A stretch of DNA of 64,000 bases from Aliivibrio_A sp016764915. GTDB lineage: Bacteria > Pseudomonadota > Gammaproteobacteria > Enterobacterales > Vibrionaceae. This document shows positions 8,730 to 17,778 of this stretch, in pieces. Position 1 is the first letter of the stretch. Each line of letters begins with the position of its first letter. The position numbers and the translations under genes were made by a program. Where the stretch lies: contig OZ245058.1 in assembly GCA_965224595.1 (NCBI GenBank), forward strand, positions 2,232,001 through 2,296,000, written 5' to 3'. The notes beneath the pieces were generated by a model that had not been told where the DNA came from, searched no databases, and saw nothing but the letters and a program-made list of their open reading frames with translations.

Positions 8730-11189
8730 TTAAACTCCTAATTTCCAGCCAAGGGTTCGCATTAAGTCCGAGAATACACCGGCAGCAGTCACTTCAGTTC
8801 CTGCGCCATACCCTCGAAGAACCAATGGGATTGGTTGATAATACCGACTATAAAATGCCAGTGCATTTTCGCCATCTTTAATTTTGAACATTGGATCATC
8901 TGCGTCTGCAGCAATGATTCTTACTTTACACTGTCCATTAATGATTTCAGCTACATAGCGCAGCACCTTCCCCTCTTTTGCCGCATCGCTGCAAAGAGTA
9001 GCAAAATACTCATCGGCTTGAGGAAGTCTCGCCATAAATTCGTCAACAGAACCTGAGTCATCAAAACCAGGTGGTAGAGCTTGTTCTACTTCTACATCAT
9101 CAAGTTCAATTTCCATTCCAGTTTCACGAGCTAAGATTAATAACTTACGCGCAACATCCATACCAGAAAGATCATCACGAGGGTCAGGCTCAGTAAAACC
9201 ATTCTCTTTGGCAATCACAGTGGCTTGACTCAACGTCATTCCTTCATCCAGCTTGCCAAAAATGTAAGAGAGCGATCCTGAAAGAATGCCATTGAATTTC
9301 TCTAATTCATCACCCGCTGCAATCAAATTCTGTAAGTTCTCAATAACAGGAAGACCAGCACCTACGGTTGTTTCATACATAAACTTACGGCGAGTTGAGC
9401 GTGCCGCTTCTCTCAATTGGTGATAATACGCCATAGTATCAGTATTGGCTTTTTTATTGGGGGTAATGACATGGAAACCAGCCGATAGAAAATCGGCATA
9501 TTGATCAGCAACCCCTTGATCAGAAGTACAGTCAATGATCACTGGGTTAATGATGTGGTTACGTTGAACTAAAGCGATCATTCGGGCCAGAGAAAACTCA
9601 GCATTTCCTCCTCCCATACGGTCGCGCCAATTTTCCAGCGGTAACCCATTACTATCTAATAGCAAACCTTTGCTGTTTGCTAAACCACACACACGAATAA
9701 CAATTCCCTTTTCAGCCAGTTTTGGTTGCTGACGCTGGATCTGGTCGATCAACTCACCGCCTACACCACCAACACCAACCACAAACACATCGAGGAAATG
9801 CTTACTGTTAAATAGGTTTTCATGGCACGCTTTAATCGCTTCTGCTTTTTTATCTTCTGGGATAACCGCTGAAATAGCACGCTCAGATGATCCTTGAGCA
9901 ATCGCAATAATGTTAACATTAACTTCAGTCAGCGAGGTGAAGAATTGAGATGCAACCCCGCGAGATGTTCTCATTCCATCACCAACCAATGTGACAATGG
10001 CAACATTATCCATAAACTCTACAGGTTCAAGCAGCCCATCTTTTAGCTCTAATTCAAACGCTTCATGTAATACTTGTTTTGCTTTTAATTTATCCGCAGA
10101 CTCTATACAAAAGCTGATACTGTACTCTGAAGATGATTGAGTGATAAGAACCACTGAAACACCAGCACTGGACATAGAACCAAAGACTCGAGCAGCCATA
10201 CCGACCATCCCTTTCATCCCTGGACCCGACACATTCACCATGGTTAAGCTATCTAAAGTGGTTATTCCTTTAATCGCTAAGTTATCTTCACCTGTATCGA
10301 GGCCAATTAACGTACCAGCTCCTTGTGGGTTAAAACTGTTTTTGATTAAACATGGGATGTGAAATTGAGCAATGGGAGCAATGGTTTTTGGATGTAATAC
10401 GGAAGCACCAAAATAGGAGAGTTCCATCGCTTCTTGATAACTTAATGACTTAAGCAGACGAGCATCTTCAACTAAGCGTGGATCGCAGTTATAAACGCCA
10501 TCAACATCGGTCCAAATTTCACAACAATCCGCACGCAGACAAGCAGCAAGCACAGCGGCTGAATAATCAGAACCATTGCGACCTAAAGTAACCAATTCAC
10601 CGTTGTCGTTACCAGCGGTAAAACCAGGCATAATATTGACATGTCCAACAGGTAACGGGGATTTTTTGAAGTTAAGTGTCGAGCTATCAACGTCAACCAT
10701 GGCCTCTAAAAAGTGATTTGAAGCTTTCAAATATTTAATCGGGTCAATTAAGCTTGCAGCTTGTCCTTTAGCCTGCAGAACAGCTTGCATGGTCACAATT
10801 GAGATACGTTCGCCTTTACTTATCACTTGAGCATAAACGTTATCTGGACACGTTCCTAATAAACTAATACCGTGTACGAAATGACGCAGTTGAGCTAATG
10901 AACTCTTTAGTTTGTCTTCAAAAACCGTTGTTTCTACTTGCGGCAACCCATCAACGATTCCTGCGAACAGCTCTTTGAAAAACGATTCTAACTCTATCAG
11001 CTGCAGTTCAGCTTCACCATTAGCCAATACCGCATCAATAACAGATACCAAGCGATTTGTTACTTTGCCCGGTGCAGATAACACGACTGCGACCTCTTCT
11101 TGTCTCGCATTATTTGCAATAATATCAGCAGCACGTAAAAATCGTTCTGCATCGGCGAGCGAAGACCCACCAAACTTTAATACTCGCAT
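8730..11189 (-). CDS. thrA: Bifunctional aspartokinase I / homoserine dehydrogenase I
   Basis: A fusion enzyme that catalyses the first and third steps from aspartate to threonine. The N-terminal aspartokinase starts 'MRVLKFGGSSLADAERF'. Two ACT-type regulatory repeats lie around residues 310-450, consistent with threonine feedback. The homoserine dehydrogenase part begins at about 460 with the Rossmann motif 'FVVGVGGVGGELIDQI'. The ATG at 11189 is chosen over the longer frame to 11222 because it gives the conserved start, 819 residues (E. coli 820), and leaves the attenuator outside the coding region. Confidence 0.96.
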   Translation of the reverse strand: MRVLKFGGSSLADAERFLRAADIIANNARQEEVAVVLSAPGKVTNRLVSVIDAVLANGEAELQLIELESFFKELFAGIVDGLPQVETTVFEDKLKSSLAQLRHFVHGISLLGTCPDNVYAQVISKGERISIVTMQAVLQAKGQAASLIDPIKYLKASNHFLEAMVDVDSSTLNFKKSPLPVGHVNIMPGFTAGNDNGELVTLGRNGSDYSAAVLAACLRADCCEIWTDVDGVYNCDPRLVEDARLLKSLSYQEAMELSYFGASVLHPKTIAPIAQFHIPCLIKNSFNPQGAGTLIGLDTGEDNLAIKGITTLDSLTMVNVSGPGMKGMVGMAARVFGSMSSAGVSVVLITQSSSEYSISFCIESADKLKAKQVLHEAFELELKDGLLEPVEFMDNVAIVTLVGDGMRTSRGVASQFFTSLTEVNVNIIAIAQGSSERAISAVIPEDKKAEAIKACHENLFNSKHFLDVFVVGVGGVGGELIDQIQRQQPKLAEKGIVIRVCGLANSKGLLLDSNGLPLENWRDRMGGGNAEFSLARMIALVQRNHIINPVIIDCTSDQGVADQYADFLSAGFHVITPNKKANTDTMAYYHQLREAARSTRRKFMYETTVGAGLPVIENLQNLIAAGDELEKFNGILSGSLSYIFGKLDEGMTLSQATVIAKENGFTEPDPRDDLSGMDVARKLLILARETGMEIELDDVEVEQALPPGFDDSGSVDEFMARLPQADEYFATLCSDAAKEGKVLRYVAEIINGQCKVRIIAADADDPMFKIKDGENALAFYSRYYQPIPLVLRGYGAGTEVTAAGVFSDLMRTLGWKLGV

Positions 11190-11221
11190 CCCTTTCTCCC
11201 ATAATAAAATTTGATTTTTCA

Positions 11222-11258
11222 CAAAAAAAAAGCCCGTACCTTATGGGGTACAGGCTTT
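11222..11258 (-). terminator. Threonine operon attenuator terminator
   Basis: On the minus strand a GC-rich stem (AAAGCCTGTACC paired with GGTACGGGCTTT) ends in a run of at least eight T residues, 33 bases before thrA. It lies just after the thrL-like leader peptide, the classic attenuator layout. Confidence 0.85.
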
Positions 11259-11276
11259 CTAAAAAATACTTACGTA

Positions 11277-11321
11277 TCAGCCCACCCCAGCACATTCCGT
11301 GCCGGTAATAATAATGGTCAT
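11277..11321 (-). CDS. thrL: Threonine operon leader peptide (thrL-like)
   Basis: A 14-residue ORF, MTIIITGTECAGVG, placed between the likely promoter and the attenuator. Threonine and isoleucine make up six of the first eight residues, the two amino acids that govern thr attenuation in E. coli. When charged tRNA is scarce, ribosome stalling in this stretch should prevent the terminator hairpin. The run is shorter than in E. coli thrL. An obvious ribosome site is weak (GAG). Confidence 0.75.
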   Translation of the reverse strand: MTIIITGTECAGVG

Positions 11322-11383
11322 AATCTCGATAGAGCTGATAGTTAACATCTGAATTCTTTAATCTCACACATTCAATACTTAAC

Positions 11384-11412
11384 GTTTAACCGATATCAAG
11401 AGTTAAAGTCAA
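11384..11412 (-). promoter_or_regulatory. Putative promoter of the thr operon
   Basis: On the minus strand TTGACT (11412-11407) and TTAAAC (11389-11384) are 17 bases apart. The -10 element is weak. The predicted start would give a leader of about 55 bases before the leader peptide. Confidence 0.35.
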
Positions 11413-11730
11413 CTAAAAGTTACTTTCAAAACTCAGCGACTTTTGACATGACTAACCTAATGCACTGAAATAAAACAAATATTATCCTGATATTTTTAAA
11501 GTGGTTTATTCTTCCATTTTAAATCGACAGTTGCACCCTATCCGTATTCTCAATGAACTTAAAATTAAACTCGTTAAAAAAGCGGCTTGACGATTAAAAT
11601 CGTTACAGAACAGAATAACTCATATGAATTAGTGATTATTTAGCACGCTTCTCATTAAATAGGGTTATAATTAACAATTAATCAACATTGGGTGTATATT
11701 AAATCACAGCCTAAGTAAGGAGAGCGAAAA
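11413..11730. other. 318-bp intergenic region
   Basis: AT-rich space between the divergent thr operon and the next plus-strand gene. I see no RNA gene or repeat. A ribosome site AAGGAGAG lies just before 11731. Confidence 0.5.
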
Positions 11731-12195
11731 ATGAGCAGATTTTTAATCATATTCGTTTTTTTAAGTGCCTCTTTATCCTGTTTTGCAAACGCCAAGGATC
11801 TGCCTTCTCTCAATCAAAACTCATCATCTCTTAAGTGGTTTTTATCAAGCCAGAAGGATACCCGTCATCAATTTGATCTTTGGAAAGTAGATAGTGGCTA
11901 TAAATACTTCATCATTGATTCACTTGAGTTATATGTTGGTGCTCGCCTTTTTGCTGCAGATGATAAAACTGATCTTGAACAAGGCTTTCTTAGTGGTATG
12001 ACTTATCATTTAACTGAAAGTATCACTTTTAAGAGTGCATTCTTAACTCGTAACAACACTGAAACAAATAGTATGCAAACTGACATTGAAGTCTCCAGTC
12101 GTTTGAAGATTTCTAAGAAAGTAGATCTACATGCAACTCTTGATGTAGAAGAGTTACAGCAAGTATTTCAACTTGGCATCGGTTTTAGTTTTTAA
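11731..12195 (+). CDS. Hypothetical secreted, outer-membrane-like protein
   Basis: 154 residues. A clear signal peptide 'MSRFLIIFVFLSASLSCFANA' is followed by a mature part rich in alternating polar and hydrophobic residues. The chain ends in '...QLGIGFSF', with the terminal phenylalanine typical of outer-membrane beta-barrel proteins. I do not recognise the family. The position just upstream of arcA is shared with Vibrio genomes as I recall. A strong AAGGAGAG ribosome site supports the start. Confidence 0.7.
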   Translation: MSRFLIIFVFLSASLSCFANAKDLPSLNQNSSSLKWFLSSQKDTRHQFDLWKVDSGYKYFIIDSLELYVGARLFAADDKTDLEQGFLSGMTYHLTESITFKSAFLTRNNTETNSMQTDIEVSSRLKISKKVDLHATLDVEELQQVFQLGIGFSF

Positions 12196-12552
12196 CTCGT
12201 TTAACGTTAAAAAATTTGTGGTTATTATTTACAGATTAACTTTATTAAATGAATTAGAATTGCTACTTGATGTATATCAATAAAGTGATTGATATTAAAT
12301 AGACGTTATTGTTAGAGAGCTGTTAAGAGATTACACTCCTTTTCCTCAGAGAGATTAATACCATGAACCTTGAAGTATAGGGGCATGATGAAAATAGTAC
12401 CCTGGCATTCTCAAGGAGTGAGTACCTTTTTATAGCGTATTCAATGTGAGAATAATTGTCAGTCGCCGTATAAGCAACGAAGGTGTTGCTAAATATTTAC
12501 TATAGAATTAGTACTATTACATTATCAATTTGTTTTTTATTAGGTAAAGCCA
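12196..12552. other. 357-bp region upstream of arcA
   Basis: It probably carries the arcA promoter and a long leader. An 8-bp inverted pair, CACTCCTT (about 12335) and AAGGAGTG (about 12412), could fold. A small RNA is possible, but nothing proves one. Confidence 0.4.
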
Positions 12553-13269
12553 ATGCAAACGCCACAAATCCTGATTGTTGAAGATGAACACGTTACACGT
12601 AATACATTAAAAAGTATTTTCGAAGCTGAAGGTTATCAAGTATTCGAAGCCAGTGATGGTGATGAAATGCATACTATTTTATCTGAACAGCAACTGCATT
12701 TAGTAATCATGGATATCAACCTCCCTGGAAAAAATGGACTATTACTTGCGCGAGAACTTCGTGAGCAAGGTGATATGGCCCTGATGTTTTTGACCGGCCG
12801 TGACAATGAAGTAGATAAAATTCTTGGCCTAGAAATTGGCGCCGATGATTACATGACGAAACCATTTAATCCTCGCGAATTAACAATTAGAGCTCGTAAT
12901 CTTCTTACTCGTGCAATGCACCAAAGTGAACCTCAAGAAGATAAGCGCACAGTTGAGCGCTACCAGTTTAACAATTGGTCTTTAGAGATTAATAGTCGTT
13001 CACTGGTTAGTCCTACTGGAGAGTCTTACAAGCTGCCTCGTTCTGAATTTCGTGCCTTGCTTCACTTTTGTGAAAACCCTGGAAAAATTCAAACCCGAGC
13101 TGATCTATTGAAGAAAATGACAGGACGTGAACTAAAACCTCACGATCGTACTGTGGATGTAACCATTCGTCGTATTCGTAAACACTTCGAAGATGACGCT
13201 GATACCCCAGAAATCATTGCAACGATTCATGGTGAAGGTTACCGCTTTTGTGGTGAACTAACAGGCTAA
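12553..13269 (+). CDS. arcA: Aerobic respiration control response regulator ArcA
   Basis: An OmpR-type response regulator of 238 residues. The receiver domain (1-120) has the acidic pocket 'VEDE', the phospho-acceptor Asp in 'VIMDINLPGKNG' (about residue 54), Thr in 'MFLTGRD' and Lys in 'MTKPFNPREL'. A winged-helix DNA-binding domain (about 135-235) follows, with 'DRTVDVTIRRIRKH'. It represses respiratory genes when oxygen is low. Its sensor ArcB lies close by on the other strand, unlike E. coli, where the two are far apart. Confidence 0.97.
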   Translation: MQTPQILIVEDEHVTRNTLKSIFEAEGYQVFEASDGDEMHTILSEQQLHLVIMDINLPGKNGLLLARELREQGDMALMFLTGRDNEVDKILGLEIGADDYMTKPFNPRELTIRARNLLTRAMHQSEPQEDKRTVERYQFNNWSLEINSRSLVSPTGESYKLPRSEFRALLHFCENPGKIQTRADLLKKMTGRELKPHDRTVDVTIRRIRKHFEDDADTPEIIATIHGEGYRFCGELTG

Positions 13270-13289
13270 ATACAGTCTAAACTCAATAC

Positions 13290-13325
13290 AAAAGCCCAGT
13301 CTATTTTAATACACTGGGCTTTTTT
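13290..13325. terminator. Bidirectional terminator between arcA and the lipoprotein/arcB unit
   Basis: Arms AAAAGCCCAGT and ACTGGGCTTTT with an AT-rich loop, flanked by A- and T-runs on both sides. Confidence 0.85.
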
Positions 13326-13330
13326 ATTAT

Positions 13331-13807
13331 CTAAAATACTTCATCTACATTAACACCCTCTTGCACCAACCATTTCGATTCAGTATCAATAGAGCTCACC
13401 TCAACCGCTAAATCAACGGGTAGCTCATGATTCAGCTCCCCATTCCAAGCCGCAGCAATCTCCCACGATTCACTATTATCGATTCTGAGCTCGTACTCCT
13501 CTTTGTTTAAGTTCCACTGTTTGTTCCCTTGGCGAATAACAACTTGCAGTACATCAGTCTCAGGAGCAATCAAACTAGGCGAAGATAATCGAAGTGTTGC
13601 GTGCGATTTGACCGAATCATCATCTGGACTTGGCATTTTATTAACCCAAACATAACTACTTAGTGTCACCGTTTCTCCGGCAATAAAAGCTCTGCTATTA
13701 CTGTACCAATCAACAGCAGAATTTACCGCTACTGAACTATCCAAATCGATCGTGCTCCCGCACCCAGATAAAGCAATTGCAAATAAAATAGCGCCAATTT
13801 TTTTCAT
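13331..13807 (-). CDS. Small lipoprotein downstream of arcB
   Basis: 158 residues with a lipoprotein signal 'MKKIGAILFAIALSGC', where Cys16 would be lipidated, and a beta-rich mature part. I do not recognise a functional domain. The start codon overlaps the arcB stop by one base, so it is co-translated with the sensor kinase. Whether it affects Arc signalling is unknown. Confidence 0.75.
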   Translation of the reverse strand: MKKIGAILFAIALSGCGSTIDLDSSVAVNSAVDWYSNSRAFIAGETVTLSSYVWVNKMPSPDDDSVKSHATLRLSSPSLIAPETDVLQVVIRQGNKQWNLNKEEYELRIDNSESWEIAAAWNGELNHELPVDLAVEVSSIDTESKWLVQEGVNVDEVF

Positions 13808-16176
13808 TATTTACCTCTTAACTCTAACCACTGCTTTAAAGTTTTAATATCATCTTGATATTCATTTTTAATCTCTTCAACCCAGTCATTAATATTTTCC
13901 CACCAAGCAGGATGCTCTGGTGATTGTGCTTTTTGCGCCACAGACTGAATATGTTTCAATCCAATAGAGCCTGCAGCTCCTTTGATTTTATGTGCTTCAC
14001 AAACAATACCGGCTTGATCTTTCGCCGTCATATTCGAATCTAAGATCTCTAAGTATCCCGGCATGAGATCTTCAAACATAGTAATGCTTTCAATTATAGG
14101 AGCGGTGCCGACGATCTCAACATAAGATTCAAGCATTTCTAAATCAAGTAACTTAGTAAAAAGTGGCTCTTTTTTTCTCGCCGGATTTGGTTTTAAATTA
14201 TTTGATTTTTTATCTATTTTTGTCGGCTTATATTGATCGTTGTTGAGCATTAACTTCTCTATCACAGTAGATAAAGACTGTACGCTTAACGGTTTACTGA
14301 TCGCTTCATCCATTCCTTTATCAAAATATTCAGTCTTATCTTTCAATACATTGGCTGTTAACGCTACTAAAGGAGGAAGATTCTCATAAGTCTCTCTGAA
14401 ATGTTGAGCAATATCAAAACCTGTCATGTCCGGCAGTTGAATATCAAGCAGTACCAGATCGTAATTATCGGGTGAAAACGCAACAATGGCTTCATCTCCA
14501 CGCATTGCAACATCAACACTGTGACCTAAGCTCTCAAGCAAAGATCGCGCGACAGTAATATTCAGTTCAATATCTTCCACCATGAAGATGCGTAAACTTA
14601 ACTCTTTCTTTGCCGGTATAATGCTTTCATCAATCACTTTATTGCTGATCGGTACGGCAATGCTGGCGGTAAAAGTACTACCAAACCCTTCTTCACTGGT
14701 TGCGGTTAGCTCTCCACCCATCAACTTTATCAATTGTCCAGATACAGCAAGACCAATTCCCGTTCCAACAGCATGTAGGTTGTCATCACTCTGTTTAACT
14801 TGGTAATACATAGCAAAAATCTTATCGATTTCAGATTCTGGGATACCAACACCTGTGTCTTCAACTTCAAAAGTAATGTGGGCAAGCTTATCCACCACTT
14901 CACAACTCACTGACAGAACGACACTGCCCTCTTTGGTAAACTTGGTTGCATTACCAATTAAGTTCCACAATACCTGCCTTAATCGAGTACCATCCACTTC
15001 TATTTGATTCGGTAAGTCAGTCACTCTTTCCAAGTTAAAGCGCAACCCTTTTTGCTCAGCCATTAATCCTGATATATTTTCAATTTCTGTCACGAAATCG
15101 AGGAAATTAAGTGGTTCAATAACTAACTCTAATCTTCTTCGATCAAATTTATCCATATCAATAATATCGTTAAAAATATTACCTAAAGTGATAGCACTGA
15201 CATTAATGGTTCGCATATAATTTCTCTGCTCATCATCAAGCTGAGTATCTAACAACATACGGCTCAAGCCAACAATTCCATTCAGCGGGGTTCTCAGCTC
15301 ATGACTGATGGTAGAGATAAATGTCGTTTTTTCACGGCTGGCCTTTTCTAAATCATTTTCATACTGTTTTCGCTCAGTAATATCTCGACCAAAACCAACC
15401 AAACCCAGATGCCGATTATCACGGCTATAAAAAGGCAGTTTTCTCAGCTCAAAACACGCTTTTCGTCCATCGGGATAAACTAACCACTGCTCATAAGTTA
15501 GCTGTTTGTTGTCTTTAAATACCTGTTCATCCGTTTTAACCACTACTGCGGCAATCTCTTTGCTGTATACGTCCCAAGGAGTAAGTCCAATCAGCTCTTT
15601 TTCTGTTTTTCCAATCAGCTCTTCGATTGCTCTGTTACAACCTGAAAATTCACCTTTTTCATTACGGTAATAGATAATATCTGGCGATGAATCGAGAAAT
15701 GAGCGCAATAGTGCACTTCGCTCTGAGAGTGCCATTTGAGCCTTTTCACGCTCATATACCTCATTTTCAAGGTCAAGAATGGCTTGTTGTCTACCCTGTT
15801 CTGCTTTCTCTCTCTCTTCCATCTCTTGATTCAATTGTTGAATATTGCCTTTAAGTTGGTCATTCAACTCTAAATCACGAGAACGCATCTGCTCTAATTT
15901 AGAGACTAATCGAGTCAAACGCTGTCGAGAGTCTTCTAAATGGTCAACCACAACCGAGAGAAAAAACACCGCCCAAGGCGTAATCAGTAGACCAAAAAAG
16001 ACGGATCGCAAAATATCAATTTTTAGTATTTCGCCACTCAAAATCAGCGTTACGCCCACTTGAATCACAACGGCTAACGCCACTAACGCACTGGCGAGCA
16101 AAATACTAAATTTAATGATCCCAAGTTTTACCATTAGATCTACATAGTACTGGGCAAGACTCTTCAAATACTTCAT
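13807..16176 (-). CDS. arcB: Aerobic respiration control sensor kinase ArcB
   Basis: A tripartite hybrid histidine kinase that senses quinone redox state and phosphorylates ArcA. Domains in order: two membrane helices (about 20-44 and 56-78), a coiled-coil linker, a PAS domain (about 150-270), HisKA with 'SHELRTPLNG' (about 290), HATPase with 'DTGVGIP' and 'GTGIGLAVSG', a receiver with 'LLDIQLPDMTG' (about 575), and an Hpt domain with 'AHKIKGAAGS' (about 720). The frame extends to 16266, but the ATG at 16176 gives the E. coli-like start 'MKYLKSLAQYYVDLM' and 789 residues (E. coli 778). Confidence 0.95.
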   Translation of the reverse strand: MKYLKSLAQYYVDLMVKLGIIKFSILLASALVALAVVIQVGVTLILSGEILKIDILRSVFFGLLITPWAVFFLSVVVDHLEDSRQRLTRLVSKLEQMRSRDLELNDQLKGNIQQLNQEMEEREKAEQGRQQAILDLENEVYEREKAQMALSERSALLRSFLDSSPDIIYYRNEKGEFSGCNRAIEELIGKTEKELIGLTPWDVYSKEIAAVVVKTDEQVFKDNKQLTYEQWLVYPDGRKACFELRKLPFYSRDNRHLGLVGFGRDITERKQYENDLEKASREKTTFISTISHELRTPLNGIVGLSRMLLDTQLDDEQRNYMRTINVSAITLGNIFNDIIDMDKFDRRRLELVIEPLNFLDFVTEIENISGLMAEQKGLRFNLERVTDLPNQIEVDGTRLRQVLWNLIGNATKFTKEGSVVLSVSCEVVDKLAHITFEVEDTGVGIPESEIDKIFAMYYQVKQSDDNLHAVGTGIGLAVSGQLIKLMGGELTATSEEGFGSTFTASIAVPISNKVIDESIIPAKKELSLRIFMVEDIELNITVARSLLESLGHSVDVAMRGDEAIVAFSPDNYDLVLLDIQLPDMTGFDIAQHFRETYENLPPLVALTANVLKDKTEYFDKGMDEAISKPLSVQSLSTVIEKLMLNNDQYKPTKIDKKSNNLKPNPARKKEPLFTKLLDLEMLESYVEIVGTAPIIESITMFEDLMPGYLEILDSNMTAKDQAGIVCEAHKIKGAAGSIGLKHIQSVAQKAQSPEHPAWWENINDWVEEIKNEYQDDIKTLKQWLELRGK

Positions 16177-16303
16177 GCAAACATCCATCTTTATTAAGTC
16201 AAACGATGATATAGCGACTTGCATCTGACTCATAGTAACTATTGTAATTACCTTTATATAAAGCAAGGTTATTCACAAAAGTTGATTTTAATTATGCATT
16301 TTA

Positions 16304-17251
16304 TTATTTATTTAGGTGTTTTTGAGGTGACGTAAATACAAACGGTCGATTAAGTAAACTTCCTTGAACGCCATGTTGTTCAAGATCATTCCAAATCTCC
16401 GTCATTGCTAACCAGTGCTGTTCACACCATAATGGTGACAACAAAATTGGCTGTTGCGCAGTCGCAGATATTCGATGGTAAATAACATCGGCGGGGGTCA
16501 TTCGGATTAACTCACTTGCAATGGAAACATAATCACTCATCTCAATGGCTTCCAATCGCCCTGCTCGCCACGCTTTTGCCATCGTACTTCCTTCTACAAT
16601 GTGCAAAGGATGCAGTTTAATGCCATCTGTTCCAGCGTCAATCACCTGCTCTAAGGTACGTAAATTGTCCGTTCGTTGCTCGCCAGGAAGACCAACGATC
16701 AAATGAGTGCACACCTTAATGCCTAATACTCTTGCCTGTTTTGCAATATCTTCATAACAGGCGAAATCGTGTCCTCGATTGATACGCTGCAATGTTTTAT
16801 CGTTTGAGGTTTGCAACCCAAGCTCTAACCATACTTCATACCCTTGCACTACATAGCCTGCTAATAGAGAGAGCACCTCTTTAGGTACACAATCAGGACG
16901 AGTCCCAACACATAACCCGACAATATCACTCGCATTGAGGGCTTCTTCATACATCATTTTCAACCGTTGAACTTCGGCATAAGTACTGGTGTATGCTTGA
17001 AAATAAGCGAGATATTTTTTTGCACGATCCGTTTTTTTTGCACGGTCAGCAAGTTGAACCGCTATCGGTTTATATTGCGTTTGTTCATCAGAAAAAGAGG
17101 ATACATTACAAAATGTACAACCACCTCGGCCAATCGTTCCATCACGGTTTGGGCAAGTAAATCCTCCATGCAACGTTAATTTATGTACTTTTTGACCATG
17201 TCTTCTTTGAAGATCCATGCCAAACATATTAATAAGTTTATGAAGTTGCAT
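16304..17251 (-). CDS. yhcC: Radical SAM protein YhcC (TIGR01212 family)
   Basis: A radical-SAM protein with the cluster motif 'CPNRDGTIGRGGCTFC' (three Cys that bind the 4Fe-4S cluster) and later blocks 'GTRPDCVP', 'GLQTSNDKTLQRINRGHD' and 'IVGLPGE'. It is close to E. coli YhcC. The function is uncertain, although radical-SAM relatives modify RNA or protein. The ATG at 17251 gives the conserved 'MQLHKLINMFG' start, four codons inside the longer GTG frame at 17263. It lies upstream of arcB on the same strand, 127 bases away. Confidence 0.9.
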   Translation of the reverse strand: MQLHKLINMFGMDLQRRHGQKVHKLTLHGGFTCPNRDGTIGRGGCTFCNVSSFSDEQTQYKPIAVQLADRAKKTDRAKKYLAYFQAYTSTYAEVQRLKMMYEEALNASDIVGLCVGTRPDCVPKEVLSLLAGYVVQGYEVWLELGLQTSNDKTLQRINRGHDFACYEDIAKQARVLGIKVCTHLIVGLPGEQRTDNLRTLEQVIDAGTDGIKLHPLHIVEGSTMAKAWRAGRLEAIEMSDYVSIASELIRMTPADVIYHRISATAQQPILLSPLWCEQHWLAMTEIWNDLEQHGVQGSLLNRPFVFTSPQKHLNK

Positions 17252-17778
17252 TGGTAATCCCACAACGATATAAAATGAAAATATAGTTCCATTTTGTAAC
17301 TAAAAAACACATTACAATAACCAAGGTTATTCACGTTTTCATTTAACTAAATCAATAAACAATCACTAAAGAGTTATATACCCCTCATTTTTAATAAATT
17401 TAACGGTTTAAACCCGGTAAATGAACTTAATAAGTTCAGGGCAGGAAAAATTAAAAATGGCATTTCAGCCGACAAAAATGTAGCATAGTTACAGTAAAAT
17501 CCGATTTATGTCCCAATAGTGACAGAATATCACTTACGAAAAATAGTGGCTTTCACCCCTCCTCATCGGGAATTCAACATTTTTGATTTCCTCATAAGAA
17601 AACTACAATGGATTACGTTGTTTCGCACCAAAATGAGAGTTTTTTCCGCGAAACACAGAATGGATTCAGGCCTACTTCAACTTGAGTTAACGCACTCCGT
17701 AGGTTCTCAATATATATGGACATGGCGAAAATTTGCAATTAGACAAATTGCGCCTGATTTAACAGGAAGGATGTATCT
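17252..17778. other. 527-bp regulatory region upstream of gltB
   Basis: It contains the promoters of yhcC (minus) and the first glutamate synthase operon (plus). AT-rich stretches alternate with a long presumed leader. I see no perfect sigma-54, NtrC or Lrp site. A short open frame at 17519-17782 has no family features and is not called. AGGAAGG precedes the gltB ATG. Confidence 0.5.

Noticed and set aside
11125..11367. 80-residue open frame over the thr leader
   Set aside because: Out of frame with the leader peptide, spans the attenuator and resembles nothing.
17723..17737. Sigma-54-like promoter TGGC...TTGCA before gltB
   Set aside because: GG and GC elements are 9 bases apart, whereas sigma-54 needs 10, so it is not supported.
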